From an uncultured Saprospiraceae bacterium (GTDB lineage Bacteria; Bacteroidota; Bacteroidia; Chitinophagales; Saprospiraceae), in contig CAKZUM010000309.1 in assembly GCA_937921525.1 (NCBI GenBank), forward strand, positions 1 to 14,009: DNA of 14,009 bases. The letters run 5' to 3'. A program made the translations under genes and the position numbers. The notes beneath the pieces are model-generated. The model saw only the letters and a program-made list of their open reading frames with translations, made no database searches and was not told the DNA's origin. Of this stretch, positions 1 through 5,408 are shown one piece after another. The stretch's first letter is position 1. Each line of letters begins with the position of its first letter.

Positions 1-362
1 CAAGGAGATTGACATGCAAAATAAAGAGCGTTGATAGTAAGAATATTTGTTTTGTATATTTCATGTTTTTGTTTTGTTACCCTGACATTTTTAGAATAGT
101 GGTTGACTCATAGAGTTATGTTAGCACCGAGAGTGCTAACACAACCATCAATCACTAAACGCTAATTATGTACTGAAAACTTACCGTCTATGGTTGTAAA
201 TATTTAAAGATTAGTGAATTATAAGCATACTGATCTTCAATGATTATATGCTTAAAAACTGCGTGCCTCCGTAATCAACTATAGCCGTATGCGAAAATTG
301 AGTCCTAATTGTCAACGTTTTATAGGTATTCTCAATTCACAATTCTCCATTCAAAATTAAGC
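1..362. other. Gene-free stretch at window start
   Basis: I find no convincing coding sequence in these 362 bases on either strand. The stretch is AT-rich. It contains an imperfect palindrome (97-157), an 8-bp inverted repeat TAAGCATA/TATGCTTA (222-229 and 247-254), and a low-complexity tail near 330-360 made of short AATTC/CAATT words, just past the stop of the lipocalin-like gene. No U-tract terminator is obvious for that gene. Whatever gene lies to the left is outside the window. Confidence 0.6.
97..157. repeat. Imperfect palindrome with CIRCE-like core
   Basis: The core is a perfect 9-bp stem, TGTTAGCAC (119-127) and GTGCTAACA (133-141), around the 5-nt loop CGAGA. Outer arms TAGTGGTTGA (97-106) and TCAATCACTA (148-157) pair with one mismatch, after six or so extra bases in the left arm. 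The core half-sites resemble the HrcA operator CIRCE (TTAGCACTC-N9-GAGTGCTAA), but the spacing is eight bases shorter and no chaperone gene is in view. It may simply be an RNA hairpin or a palindromic repeat. Confidence 0.6.
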
Positions 363-746
363 CTACTCCACTTTTCTTTTTAATAAAAAAGAAAAATCGA
401 CCCCTCTAAGTTTAGTATTTAAGCGTAGATTATCAATCGTTAGGTCTTGTATTGTATAATTTATTTTAATATCATTTACAATTGTTTGAGTGATGATATT
501 ATCTTGGTTTGTATAAGGACTATCAATGGCTCCGTTTATTGGTAGATTGGTACTCATTTTATCGCTTGTGAAAGTAAAATAGGTACCTCCTAGAGATTCT
601 GTTTTTCTGCCACTTCTGTAGGCCTCTACTAGTTCCCAGTGCCCTTCAATACTCGCAGCTTTCTTTGAACTCACTACGGAGTCAGAAGTGCAGTTACTAT
701 AGCCTATCATTAAAAGAAATAGGAATAAATAATTGCTGATTCTCAT
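363..746 (-). CDS. Small exported lipocalin-like protein, probable lipoprotein
   Basis: This is a 127-residue protein. It has a hydrophobic N-terminal segment (residues 6-16) followed by Cys19 in the context YSNC, which is a weak lipobox; either a lipoprotein signal or an ordinary signal peptide is possible. From residue 33 the pattern I-x-G-x-W-x-L-V, then a glycine/threonine strand (GTYFTFTSDKM) and alternating polar strands ending in LLKRK, resembles the short lipocalin-like domains common in Bacteroidota, which form a small beta-barrel. The ligand is unknown. The gene stands alone and is divergent from the prolyl isomerase gene 420 bp away. Its start at 746 fits a -7 type promoter box at 799-806. 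The family assignment rests on fold pattern only and is moderate; no specific function is claimed. Confidence 0.7.
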   Translation of the reverse strand: MRISNYLFLFLLMIGYSNCTSDSVVSSKKAASIEGHWELVEAYRSGRKTESLGGTYFTFTSDKMSTNLPINGAIDSPYTNQDNIITQTIVNDIKINYTIQDLTIDNLRLNTKLRGVDFSFLLKRKVE

Positions 747-798
747 ATAATGTTACTTTTCGACTTTTGAAGTTGTTTAGAAAGACTACACAATCTAA

Positions 799-806
799 CA
801 AAAGTA
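799..806 (-). promoter_or_regulatory. Putative Bacteroidota -7 promoter box
   Basis: Read on the minus strand this is TACTTTTG, an exact match to the Bacteroidota -7 consensus TAnnTTTG. It would start transcription about 45 nt before the lipocalin-like gene at 746. A TTTG word lies upstream, but 26 nt away, further than the usual spacing of about 19-20, so only the -7 element is supported. Confidence 0.45.
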
Positions 807-961
807 TAAATAAAATTTGTTCTATTAGAAAACAAAATAATTGCTGTCACTATAACCACCATAAAACTATAACAAGTACTCCTAATATTTTAATAAAAAG
901 TTAAACAAGTAAAAAATGACCAATATAACAGACCTTTTCTTCAAAAAAATCGTCTATAAAT

Positions 962-988
962 AATAAGATTCGAGACAAGAATCTTATT
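962..988. repeat. Perfect 10-bp stem hairpin
   Basis: AATAAGATTC (962-971) and GAATCTTATT (979-988) pair perfectly around the 7-nt loop GAGACAA. The stem is followed by only a weak T-run on the plus strand (TTTG). It sits in the middle of a divergent spacer, about 180 bp before the isomerase start, where a terminator would not be expected. A leader structure, the end of an unseen small RNA, or a protein-binding palindrome are all open. Confidence 0.5.
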
Positions 989-1165
989 TGTCAGCATGTC
1001 AAAAATTTCTACTTCCTAGTGTAAGGTCATAAGGAAAATGAAGTAGTAAAATTTGATCCTACTTCAATTCCCATTCTTACCTACCGTATTATTTTCGACA
1101 GATCATTTTTTTAACTATAGGGACTAGGAAAAAATAACCTGCTCCCTCAAAACTTAAATTTCAAG

Positions 1166-1834
1166 ATGAAGAGGTTACTTACATTTTGTACTTTCTTAAT
1201 TTGCTTAATCGTAAGTTCGTCCGCCTATGGACAACAAAAAGAACGAATGGCGGCGATTGACACGGAGTTTGGCACTATGGTGATAAAACTATATAACGAT
1301 ACGCCAAAACACCGGGATAACTTTATTAAACAAGTAAAAGCAGGTAACTATAACGGTACCCTATTCCACCGAGTGCAGCCATTTTTTATGGCTCAAGGAG
1401 GAAATCCCATTTCCAAAAATGCAACGCCCACACAAGGTTTAAGCGTAGATCAGTGCGGTACGATTCCAGCTGAGATACTACCTCATCACTACCATAAAAA
1501 GGGGGCAATCGCAGCTGCACGACTGCCTGATGGTTCCAATCCAAGTAGAGCTTCTAGTGCTTGCCAATTTTTTGTAGTAGCGGGCTATAAGCACAACGAC
1601 TCTCAATTGGATGGCTTGGAAAACGCTAACAGAAAATTTACTCCATTCCAAAGAGCTTACTATAAAGTAAAGGGAGGATACCCATTTTTAGATGGAGATT
1701 ATACGGTATTTGCAGAGATAGTTGAGGGTTTTGAGGTGATTGATTTAATCACAAATGTGACGGCTGGAAAGGAAGGTGCTACAAAAGATCGCCCTTTAAC
1801 AGATATAAAGATGAATGTGCGAATGCTTAAGTAA
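1166..1834 (+). CDS. Exported cyclophilin-type peptidyl-prolyl cis-trans isomerase
   Basis: This 222-residue protein catalyses cis-trans isomerisation of Xaa-Pro bonds, here probably on folding proteins in the periplasm. Residues 1-22 form a signal peptide (KR, then a hydrophobic run, ending AYG before QQK). The cyclophilin core follows: FHRV at 67-70 with the catalytic Arg69, FMAQGGNP at 74-81 including the active-site Gln, SACQFFV at 131-137, and LDGDYTVFAEIVEGFEVID at 175-193. Residues about 140-172 form a longer loop than in minimal cyclophilins, as in other exported Bacteroidota members. Tyr179 lies where human CypA has the cyclosporin-contacting Trp. No Shine-Dalgarno is visible before the ATG, which is normal in this phylum. 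The stop codon lies inside the arm of a large palindrome (1826-1993). The gene converges on the CDP-alcohol phosphotransferase fusion. Confidence 0.93.
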   Translation: MKRLLTFCTFLICLIVSSSAYGQQKERMAAIDTEFGTMVIKLYNDTPKHRDNFIKQVKAGNYNGTLFHRVQPFFMAQGGNPISKNATPTQGLSVDQCGTIPAEILPHHYHKKGAIAAARLPDGSNPSRASSACQFFVVAGYKHNDSQLDGLENANRKFTPFQRAYYKVKGGYPFLDGDYTVFAEIVEGFEVIDLITNVTAGKEGATKDRPLTDIKMNVRMLK

Positions 1835-1993
1835 CGACAAAACAATAACTCGAACATCTAGGACGGAATCTTTTGTCCTCATTTTCCCTTAAAAAATACT
1901 TCCGTAGCTAGGCTATGCAAGGATTTTTTAAGAAAAACTGAGAACAAAATCTGCTCGTCCAGATGACCAACTTATTATTTCGTCGTTACTAAG
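1826..1993. repeat. About 165-bp imperfect palindromic element
   Basis: The two halves are imperfect reverse complements along nearly their full length. The outer ends are CTTAAGTAACGAC (1826-1838) and GTCGTTACTAAG (1982-1993). Next inward, CATCTAGGACG (1855-1865) faces CGTCCAGATG (1956-1965). TTTTGTCCTCATTTTCCCTT (1872-1891) faces AAGAAAAACTGAGAACAAAA (1930-1949). CTTCCGTAGC (1899-1908) faces GGCTATGCAAG (1911-1921) at the centre. It encodes nothing. The left end overlaps the last codons and stop of the isomerase. It could be a miniature inverted-repeat element or a genome-wide palindromic repeat; as RNA it would fold into one long hairpin. Confidence 0.75.
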
Positions 1994-2015
1994 TAAAAAC
2001 GCAAAGATATTTGAA

Positions 2016-2040
2016 CAATTATTGGCTCAAGCCAAAATTG
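2016..2040. repeat. Small hairpin, TTGGCT stem
   Basis: CAATTATTGGCT (2016-2027) pairs with AGCCAAAATTG (2030-2040) with one extra base in the left arm and a very short loop. A similar GGC/GCC turn recurs at 2122-2133. Both lie in the convergent spacer and may help to end transcription. Confidence 0.4.
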
Positions 2041-2048
2041 TATATTTG

Positions 2049-2120
2049 AACACAGAGTCGCAAAGATGCAGAGTCATACGTGTTTCTCTGCACCTCTGCG
2101 ACTCTGCGTTCATTTTTTTT
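2049..2120. terminator. Strong hairpin terminator, GCAGAG-type repeat
   Basis: Arms 2049-2073 and 2086-2110 pair at 22 of 25 positions; all three mismatches are A opposite C, as from a compensating G-to-A drift. The loop is 12 nt, and eight T follow at 2113-2120 on the plus strand, so it should terminate the isomerase transcript. Its minus-strand side has no long U-tract directly after the stem, so termination of the opposing gene is less sure. The word CTCTGCGACTCTGCG belongs to a type of CTCTGCG palindrome seen in many unrelated bacterial genomes, so this may be a dispersed repeat serving as a terminator. Confidence 0.7.
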
Positions 2121-2138
2121 ATGGCGTAAGCCAATTTT

Positions 2139-3638
2139 TTAATTAACTCCAGCAGCTCTCTTCTTCGCCGCATTAATTGATTTAGTTACCGCAAAAGCAG
2201 CAATAATAACCCCCACAAAAGCAATCCAAAACATGACTTTATAAAGCCCAATAATACAAAGGATAAATGCCATAAAAGCAGAGACATCTTGCTTTTCGAT
2301 ACCTCTCAAGTTTTTAACTATTTTAGAAAAGATACCCTCGCTATTATTGACGTTCTCATCTACCTGTTTCGTCACTTCCAAGTTAGTCAAAGGCCCTCCA
2401 TTTTGCCAAACGAACCTTCCCATAATAAAAGCAGTATAGGAGGCAAAAACAGCTAAAACAATGGCACAATAAAAGTATATTTCATTTCCTGTTGCCGTGT
2501 AAGCACCAATGCCCAAGGCAGTTAAAAAGACAACATATCGAATATTATCAGTAATGGTATCATACCAAGCTCCAAAACGAGATCCTTTGTAAGTTAAACG
2601 GGCCAATTCCCCATCGCAACCATCTAAAATGGAGGCTATTTGGAAAATCAATCCACCTAAGGCAATGTACATATACTCTCCTGTAGCGACCATCCATGCG
2701 CCCCAGAGCGTAAAGAAGAAAACGAAAGTAGTTACGAAATTTGGAGAGGTATTAAATTTACTTAAAAAGAGGCTAGTACGGGTGGAAAATACTCTATTGA
2801 TGTTCTTGCTAACCCATCCATCTGTATCTTTTATCAGTGTTCTTAGTAAGCGTTTTTCGGCTTCTTTACGCATACTTGGATTGTCCACATCTTGCCAAAT
2901 AGCTTTTTTGATAATGGCTGTTCTTACCCCGTTTTCAGCGATTAATTGCTTCATTATATCACTCACGCCATGGGCTCCCTCCTTGGCTTTTTGAGCAATC
3001 TTTTTTCCATAGTTAGCAGGGAAGTAAAAAAGTCCTGTATCAATTAAATCGTAAGAAGAAAGTTCTTTATTTATTTTATAAATAAATCCATCCCTAGATT
3101 GGACTTTGGTTGCATCATCCATATCGAATACATCCTCTAATTTAGGATCACAAGCCAAAGCTGGTAAATTAGGAACTTCCTTTACATTATCGATGAATGA
3201 TTGTAAGGTTTTGATAGAAAAAATATGGTCAGACATGGTCAATAAAAAAGGTGCATCAATTTCCGCAGCTCCTCTTCCAAAAGACACTCCATTTCCCAAA
3301 TCGTAATCTGCACACTCGACAAAATTAATATCCAGATCTTCCAAACGTTCAATCTTAGACATGACCTCAATAATCTGTTCTTTGTATGCACCGACAACAA
3401 TATAAAAATGTTTAACTCCAACTTGATTCAAAGCCAAAACCGCCCTTTCTAAAAGTCTGAGTCCCCCAACTTTCAATAAGACCTTAGGCAATTCTACTCC
3501 CTTTTCTTTAAAACGGGAACCATTACCTGCTGCTAGTATAACCGCATGTTCTACCTTATCCCATTTTTGTGTAGCTGATTTTTCTAAGGTGAAGTTCTCA
3601 AAAGATTTTTTATCAAGAATACCAATACTTCTACTCAT
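2139..3638 (-). CDS. Fused nucleotidyltransferase / CDP-alcohol phosphotransferase, IPCT-DIPPS-like
   Basis: This is a 499-residue two-domain membrane enzyme. Residues about 30-260 form a nucleotidyltransferase: LAAGNGSR at 35-42 (NTP loop), PK at 51-52, MSDH at 135-138 with the metal-binding Asp137, and WQDVD at 248-252. Residues about 280-499 form a CDP-alcohol phosphotransferase with the full signature D339-xx-D342-G-xx-A-R347-x8-G356-xxx-D360-xxx-D364 and several membrane helices (about 300-316, 322-338, 367-382, 386-408, 455-485). The closest architecture I know is the bifunctional L-myo-inositol-1-phosphate cytidylyltransferase / di-myo-inositol-phosphate-phosphate synthase of hyperthermophiles, which activates a phospho-alcohol with CTP and then transfers it to an acceptor. 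In a mesophile the product could instead be an inositol, glycerol or phosphonate lipid headgroup. Substrate is inferred only; no inositol-phosphate synthase gene is in view. The start ATG at 3638 has no Shine-Dalgarno. Confidence 0.88.
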   Translation of the reverse strand: MSRSIGILDKKSFENFTLEKSATQKWDKVEHAVILAAGNGSRFKEKGVELPKVLLKVGGLRLLERAVLALNQVGVKHFYIVVGAYKEQIIEVMSKIERLEDLDINFVECADYDLGNGVSFGRGAAEIDAPFLLTMSDHIFSIKTLQSFIDNVKEVPNLPALACDPKLEDVFDMDDATKVQSRDGFIYKINKELSSYDLIDTGLFYFPANYGKKIAQKAKEGAHGVSDIMKQLIAENGVRTAIIKKAIWQDVDNPSMRKEAEKRLLRTLIKDTDGWVSKNINRVFSTRTSLFLSKFNTSPNFVTTFVFFFTLWGAWMVATGEYMYIALGGLIFQIASILDGCDGELARLTYKGSRFGAWYDTITDNIRYVVFLTALGIGAYTATGNEIYFYCAIVLAVFASYTAFIMGRFVWQNGGPLTNLEVTKQVDENVNNSEGIFSKIVKNLRGIEKQDVSAFMAFILCIIGLYKVMFWIAFVGVIIAAFAVTKSINAAKKRAAGVN

Positions 3639-3820
3639 TGTGTGTATATTACTTTTAGCGGATGAGGGGGCTCTGATTGTTTAGGTCTTTATGGATACCT
3701 ATTTTATGAATTTGCAAACATAGTAAAGAATAGCCTCTTAGTACAGCTATTTGCCCTTTTATTGAGTATAACTTACCGTATTATTGCAATTATGATGAGT
3801 TTACTGGTCTTTTTGAATGT

Positions 3821-3861
3821 TGAAGTTGTTAAAAAATGTATAACTGGTTTAGTTGAAAGTC
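3821..3861 (+). repeat. Dispersed 41-bp repeat, copy 1
   Basis: These 41 bases match 12649-12689 at 37 positions, same strand, without gaps; the start is TGAAGTTGTT and the middle TGTATAACTG. Both copies lie in divergent intergenic gaps. It encodes nothing. The role could be a promoter, a protein-binding site or a remnant of a mobile element. Confidence 0.7.
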
Positions 3862-3944
3862 TACATTCTTAAGTAACTTTTTAGGTAAGTAATAAAAAAA
3901 AACTGTGCATTTTTAATTAACAAATAACATAAACACACATAAGT

Positions 3945-3960
3945 ATACCCCATAGGGTAT
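3945..3960. promoter_or_regulatory. Palindromic operator-like site ATACCC-CATA-GGGTAT
   Basis: A perfect 6-bp inverted repeat, ATACCC and GGGTAT, flanks CATA. It ends 22 bp before the -7 box at 3983-3990, so a bound protein would cover the -33 region. The C-tract/G-tract layout resembles operators of the CsoR/RcnR/CstR repressor family (copper, nickel, persulfide sensing), but no such regulator or typical target gene is in the window. This identity is inference. Confidence 0.45.
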
Positions 3961-3982
3961 TTAATAAGTTAGAAAGGTTTAT

Positions 3983-3990
3983 TACTTTTG
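3983..3990 (+). promoter_or_regulatory. Putative Bacteroidota -7 promoter box
   Basis: TACTTTTG matches the -7 consensus TAnnTTTG exactly. No TTTG stands at the usual upstream distance; instead the operator-like palindrome occupies that place, as seen in regulated promoters. If used, it would give a leader of about 228 nt before the crotonase start at 4225. Confidence 0.45.
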
Positions 3991-3995
3991 AGAAT

Positions 3996-4015
3996 AGTTC
4001 GCTAGGCAGCGAATT
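3996..4015. repeat. Short hairpin just after putative start site
   Basis: AGTTCGCT (3996-4003) pairs with AGCGAATT (4008-4015), one G-U pair included, around the loop AGGC. It would sit at the very 5' end of a transcript from the box at 3983-3990 and might protect or regulate the leader. Confidence 0.4.
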
Positions 4016-4033
4016 GTCTATACTTGAAAAATA

Positions 4034-4115
4034 TGGATGTCGGAATGGATAATACCATTGCCGTGGCGATAAATTTCTGAGGACATACAAATTTATTGGT
4101 CCATTTCGACGTTCA
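4034..4115. repeat. Decayed palindrome in crotonase leader
   Basis: TGGATGTCGGAATGG (4034-4048) faces CCATTTCGACGTTCA (4101-4115) with 12 of 15 positions pairing, and inside it ATAAATTT (4069-4076) faces AAATTTAT (4089-4096) perfectly. The left arm carries about 16 more bases than the right between these blocks. It looks like an eroded relative of the palindromic elements elsewhere in the window, though not an obvious copy of the one at 1826-1993. Confidence 0.45.
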
Positions 4116-4224
4116 CACCCCTTTTACTTTGAATTGCTACTGGTGTTTGACCTTCCTCTTTTTTTATTCCTCGAATTTTATTTCAGAAAATAGGATGTAT
4201 CTTTCCAAAAAAATATCACCCAAT

Positions 4225-5100
4225 ATGAATTACAAGACCATAGACTTAAGTGTAAAAGATTATATTCTTACGCTAACACTTAATAGACCAGATTCTCTAA
4301 ATGCCTTTACGGTAGAAATGGCCAATGAGCTAATCAGTGCTTTTAATCAAGCTAGTGAAGATGATTCCATCAGAGCTATTGTGGTGACTGGGGCAGGACG
4401 AGCTTTTTGTGCAGGTATGGATTTATCCAGAGAAGGAAACGTGTTTGGATTAGATGAAGACTATCAACCAACGCTCGATGACTTGGAGCATAAATTAGAA
4501 GATCCTGCAATTGTGAATGGCGTCAGAGATACCGGCGGTCGTGTAGTGCTGGCCATATACGATTGTAAAAAACCAGTAATTGCAGCTATTAATGGTGCTG
4601 CCGTTGGTATAGGAGCGACCATGACCTGTGCAATGGATATCCGATTAGCTTCTGAATATGCTAGAATAGGGTTTGTTTTTAATAAAATAGGCATTACACC
4701 AGAGGCTTGTTCTACTTGGTTTTTACCAAGAATCGTTGGCATTTCTACTGCGTTAGAATGGGTGTATACGGGGGAAATATTGAAACCTGAAACGGCATTA
4801 GCGGCTGGGTATGTGAAAGGGGTTTATCCAGCAGGTGATTTACTTGAAGAGGCTTATAAGATCGCTCGTAAAATAGCCAATCATAGTCCAGTAGCTATTA
4901 CCTTGACTCGGCAAATGATGTATCGAAATGCTGCCCAAGATCATCCTATGGCTGCCCATAAGGTGGATTCTTTGGCTATTTATTATGCAAGTATGGGCGA
5001 TGGGAAAGAAGGCGTTGCTTCATTTCTGGAAAAAAGGGCGCCTAATTTTACTAAAAAATCTTCTTCGGATATGCCAGATTTTTATCCTTGGTGGGAATAG
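4225..5100 (+). CDS. Enoyl-CoA hydratase/isomerase (crotonase) family protein
   Basis: This 291-residue crotonase-fold protein acts on an acyl-CoA in the cytoplasm. The first oxyanion-hole segment is GAGRAFCAGMDL (56-67); the second is INGAAVGIGATM (122-133). Glu160 in ITPEACSTWFLPRIVG and Glu178 in ALEWVYTG are candidate catalytic acids. By hand alignment, the position of rat mitochondrial hydratase Glu144 is a Phe here (Phe152), while Glu164 corresponds to Glu178. A straightforward hydratase is therefore uncertain, and an isomerase or another crotonase reaction is possible. The C-terminus (to PWWE) is about 30 residues longer than minimal crotonases. I chose the ATG at 4225 because homology begins right there (YKTIDLSVKDYILTLTLNRP); the frame is open to 4096, but that part is unlike any crotonase and overlaps a palindrome. 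No pathway genes lie beside it. Confidence 0.9.
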   Translation: MNYKTIDLSVKDYILTLTLNRPDSLNAFTVEMANELISAFNQASEDDSIRAIVVTGAGRAFCAGMDLSREGNVFGLDEDYQPTLDDLEHKLEDPAIVNGVRDTGGRVVLAIYDCKKPVIAAINGAAVGIGATMTCAMDIRLASEYARIGFVFNKIGITPEACSTWFLPRIVGISTALEWVYTGEILKPETALAAGYVKGVYPAGDLLEEAYKIARKIANHSPVAITLTRQMMYRNAAQDHPMAAHKVDSLAIYYASMGDGKEGVASFLEKRAPNFTKKSSSDMPDFYPWWE

Positions 5101-5126
5101 TTGAAATAGAAGTCAGATGTCAGATC

Positions 5127-5176
5127 GGTCAAAAAAATAGGTGTTTCCTTGGTAGGAAACACCTATTTTTTTGACC
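5127..5176. terminator. Perfect 22-bp stem terminator, flanked by direct repeats
   Basis: The stem arms 5127-5148 (GGTCAAAAAAATAGG onward) and 5155-5176 pair at all 22 positions around the loop TTGGTA. Seven T in the right arm and seven A in the left make it terminator-like in both directions, 27 bp after the crotonase stop. The 14-bp word GTCAGATGTCAGAT occurs directly on each side (5112-5125 and 5178-5191), one base from the stem, like a target-site duplication. Confidence 0.7.
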
Positions 5177-5207
5177 TGTCAGATGTCAGATTTATGATGT
5201 TGACTCT

Positions 5208-5278
5208 GATCGTCGAGGTTTGTAACCTCGATGCTGTATGATTATCGCATAGCATCGAGGTTACAAACCTCGACGATC
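5208..5278. repeat. Perfect 28-bp inverted repeat
   Basis: Arms 5208-5235 and 5251-5278 are exact reverse complements over 28 bp around a 15-nt loop; ATGCT-g-TATG and CATAGCAT extend the pairing with one bulge. Each arm itself contains GAGGTT-tgt-AACCTC, a second smaller palindrome. It has no U-tract. The exact match implies recent origin or active maintenance, and the unit is likely to recur in the genome. Confidence 0.75.
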
Positions 5279-5351
5279 GACGATCCTATACTTTTATAGT
5301 ATTTTTCAGATAATCGTTGTATGAATCATTAGCAGTCTGACAGCACAGCGT

Positions 5352-5392
5352 TCTGACAGTTCCGTTAGCGCAAGCTAACTGTAACGGTCTGA
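5352..5392. repeat. Hairpin with GCAA tetraloop
   Basis: GTTAGC (5364-5369) and GCTAAC (5374-5379) close the loop GCAA, a stable GNRA tetraloop. The stem continues imperfectly outward to TCTGAC (5352-5357) and TCTGA (5388-5392), about 15 of 19 positions pairing. It lies just past the stop of the 92-residue gene on the opposite strand and may protect or end that transcript. Confidence 0.5.
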
Positions 5393-5408
5393 TCTCTGAC
5401 TTCTGAAA

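Larger units (their letters stand above)
747..1165. other. Divergent gene-free spacer, two hairpins
   Basis: This spacer separates the minus-strand lipocalin-like gene from the plus-strand prolyl isomerase. I see no ORF worth calling. It holds a perfect 10-bp stem (962-988) and an 8-bp stem TGAAGTAG/CTACTTCA (1039-1046 and 1059-1066). At 768-779 lies TGAAGTTGTTTA, the first 12 bases of the sequence repeated at 3821 and 12649. No clear promoter for the isomerase was found. Confidence 0.55.
3639..4224. other. Long divergent spacer with regulatory-looking sites
   Basis: The spacer lies between the minus-strand phosphotransferase fusion and the crotonase. It contains, in order, a 41-bp repeat shared with 12649-12689 (3821-3861), an operator-like palindrome (3945-3960), a -7 promoter box (3983-3990), a short hairpin (3996-4015) and a decayed palindrome (4034-4115). 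The reading frame of the crotonase is open back to 4096, but that extension is judged non-coding. No other credible ORF is present. Confidence 0.55.
5108..5404. repeat. Nested palindromic region between convergent genes
   Basis: Almost the whole gap between the crotonase and the 92-residue gene is framed by an outer inverted repeat. AGAAGTCAGATGTCAGATC (5108-5126) pairs with 5386-5404 at 16 of 19 positions. Inside lie three hairpins (5127-5176, 5208-5278, 5352-5392). No ORF is present. It probably acts as the two-way terminator region; its layered structure suggests repeated insertion of palindromic elements. Confidence 0.65.

Noticed and set aside
119..141. True CIRCE/HrcA operator
   Set aside because: The half-sites are spaced eight bases too close and no chaperone gene is visible; kept only as a look-alike.
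2629..2994. 121-codon plus-strand frame
   Set aside because: It lies wholly inside the well-supported phosphotransferase fusion on the other strand and shows no family features.
1082..3785. Shared 12-mer TACCGTATTATT at 1082 and 3774
   Set aside because: Too short to be significant in AT-rich spacers; no further similarity on either side.
4033..4080. 15-codon plus-strand micro-ORF (MDVGMDNTIAVAINF) in the crotonase leader
   Set aside because: Too short to support without translation data, no ribosome site, and lies inside a palindrome; a leader peptide cannot be excluded.
4096..4224. N-terminal extension of the crotonase by 43 residues
   Set aside because: The extension (rich in Phe, Cys and Trp) resembles no crotonase, overlaps a palindrome, and family similarity starts right at the ATG at 4225. 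A start at 4195 is possible but less likely.
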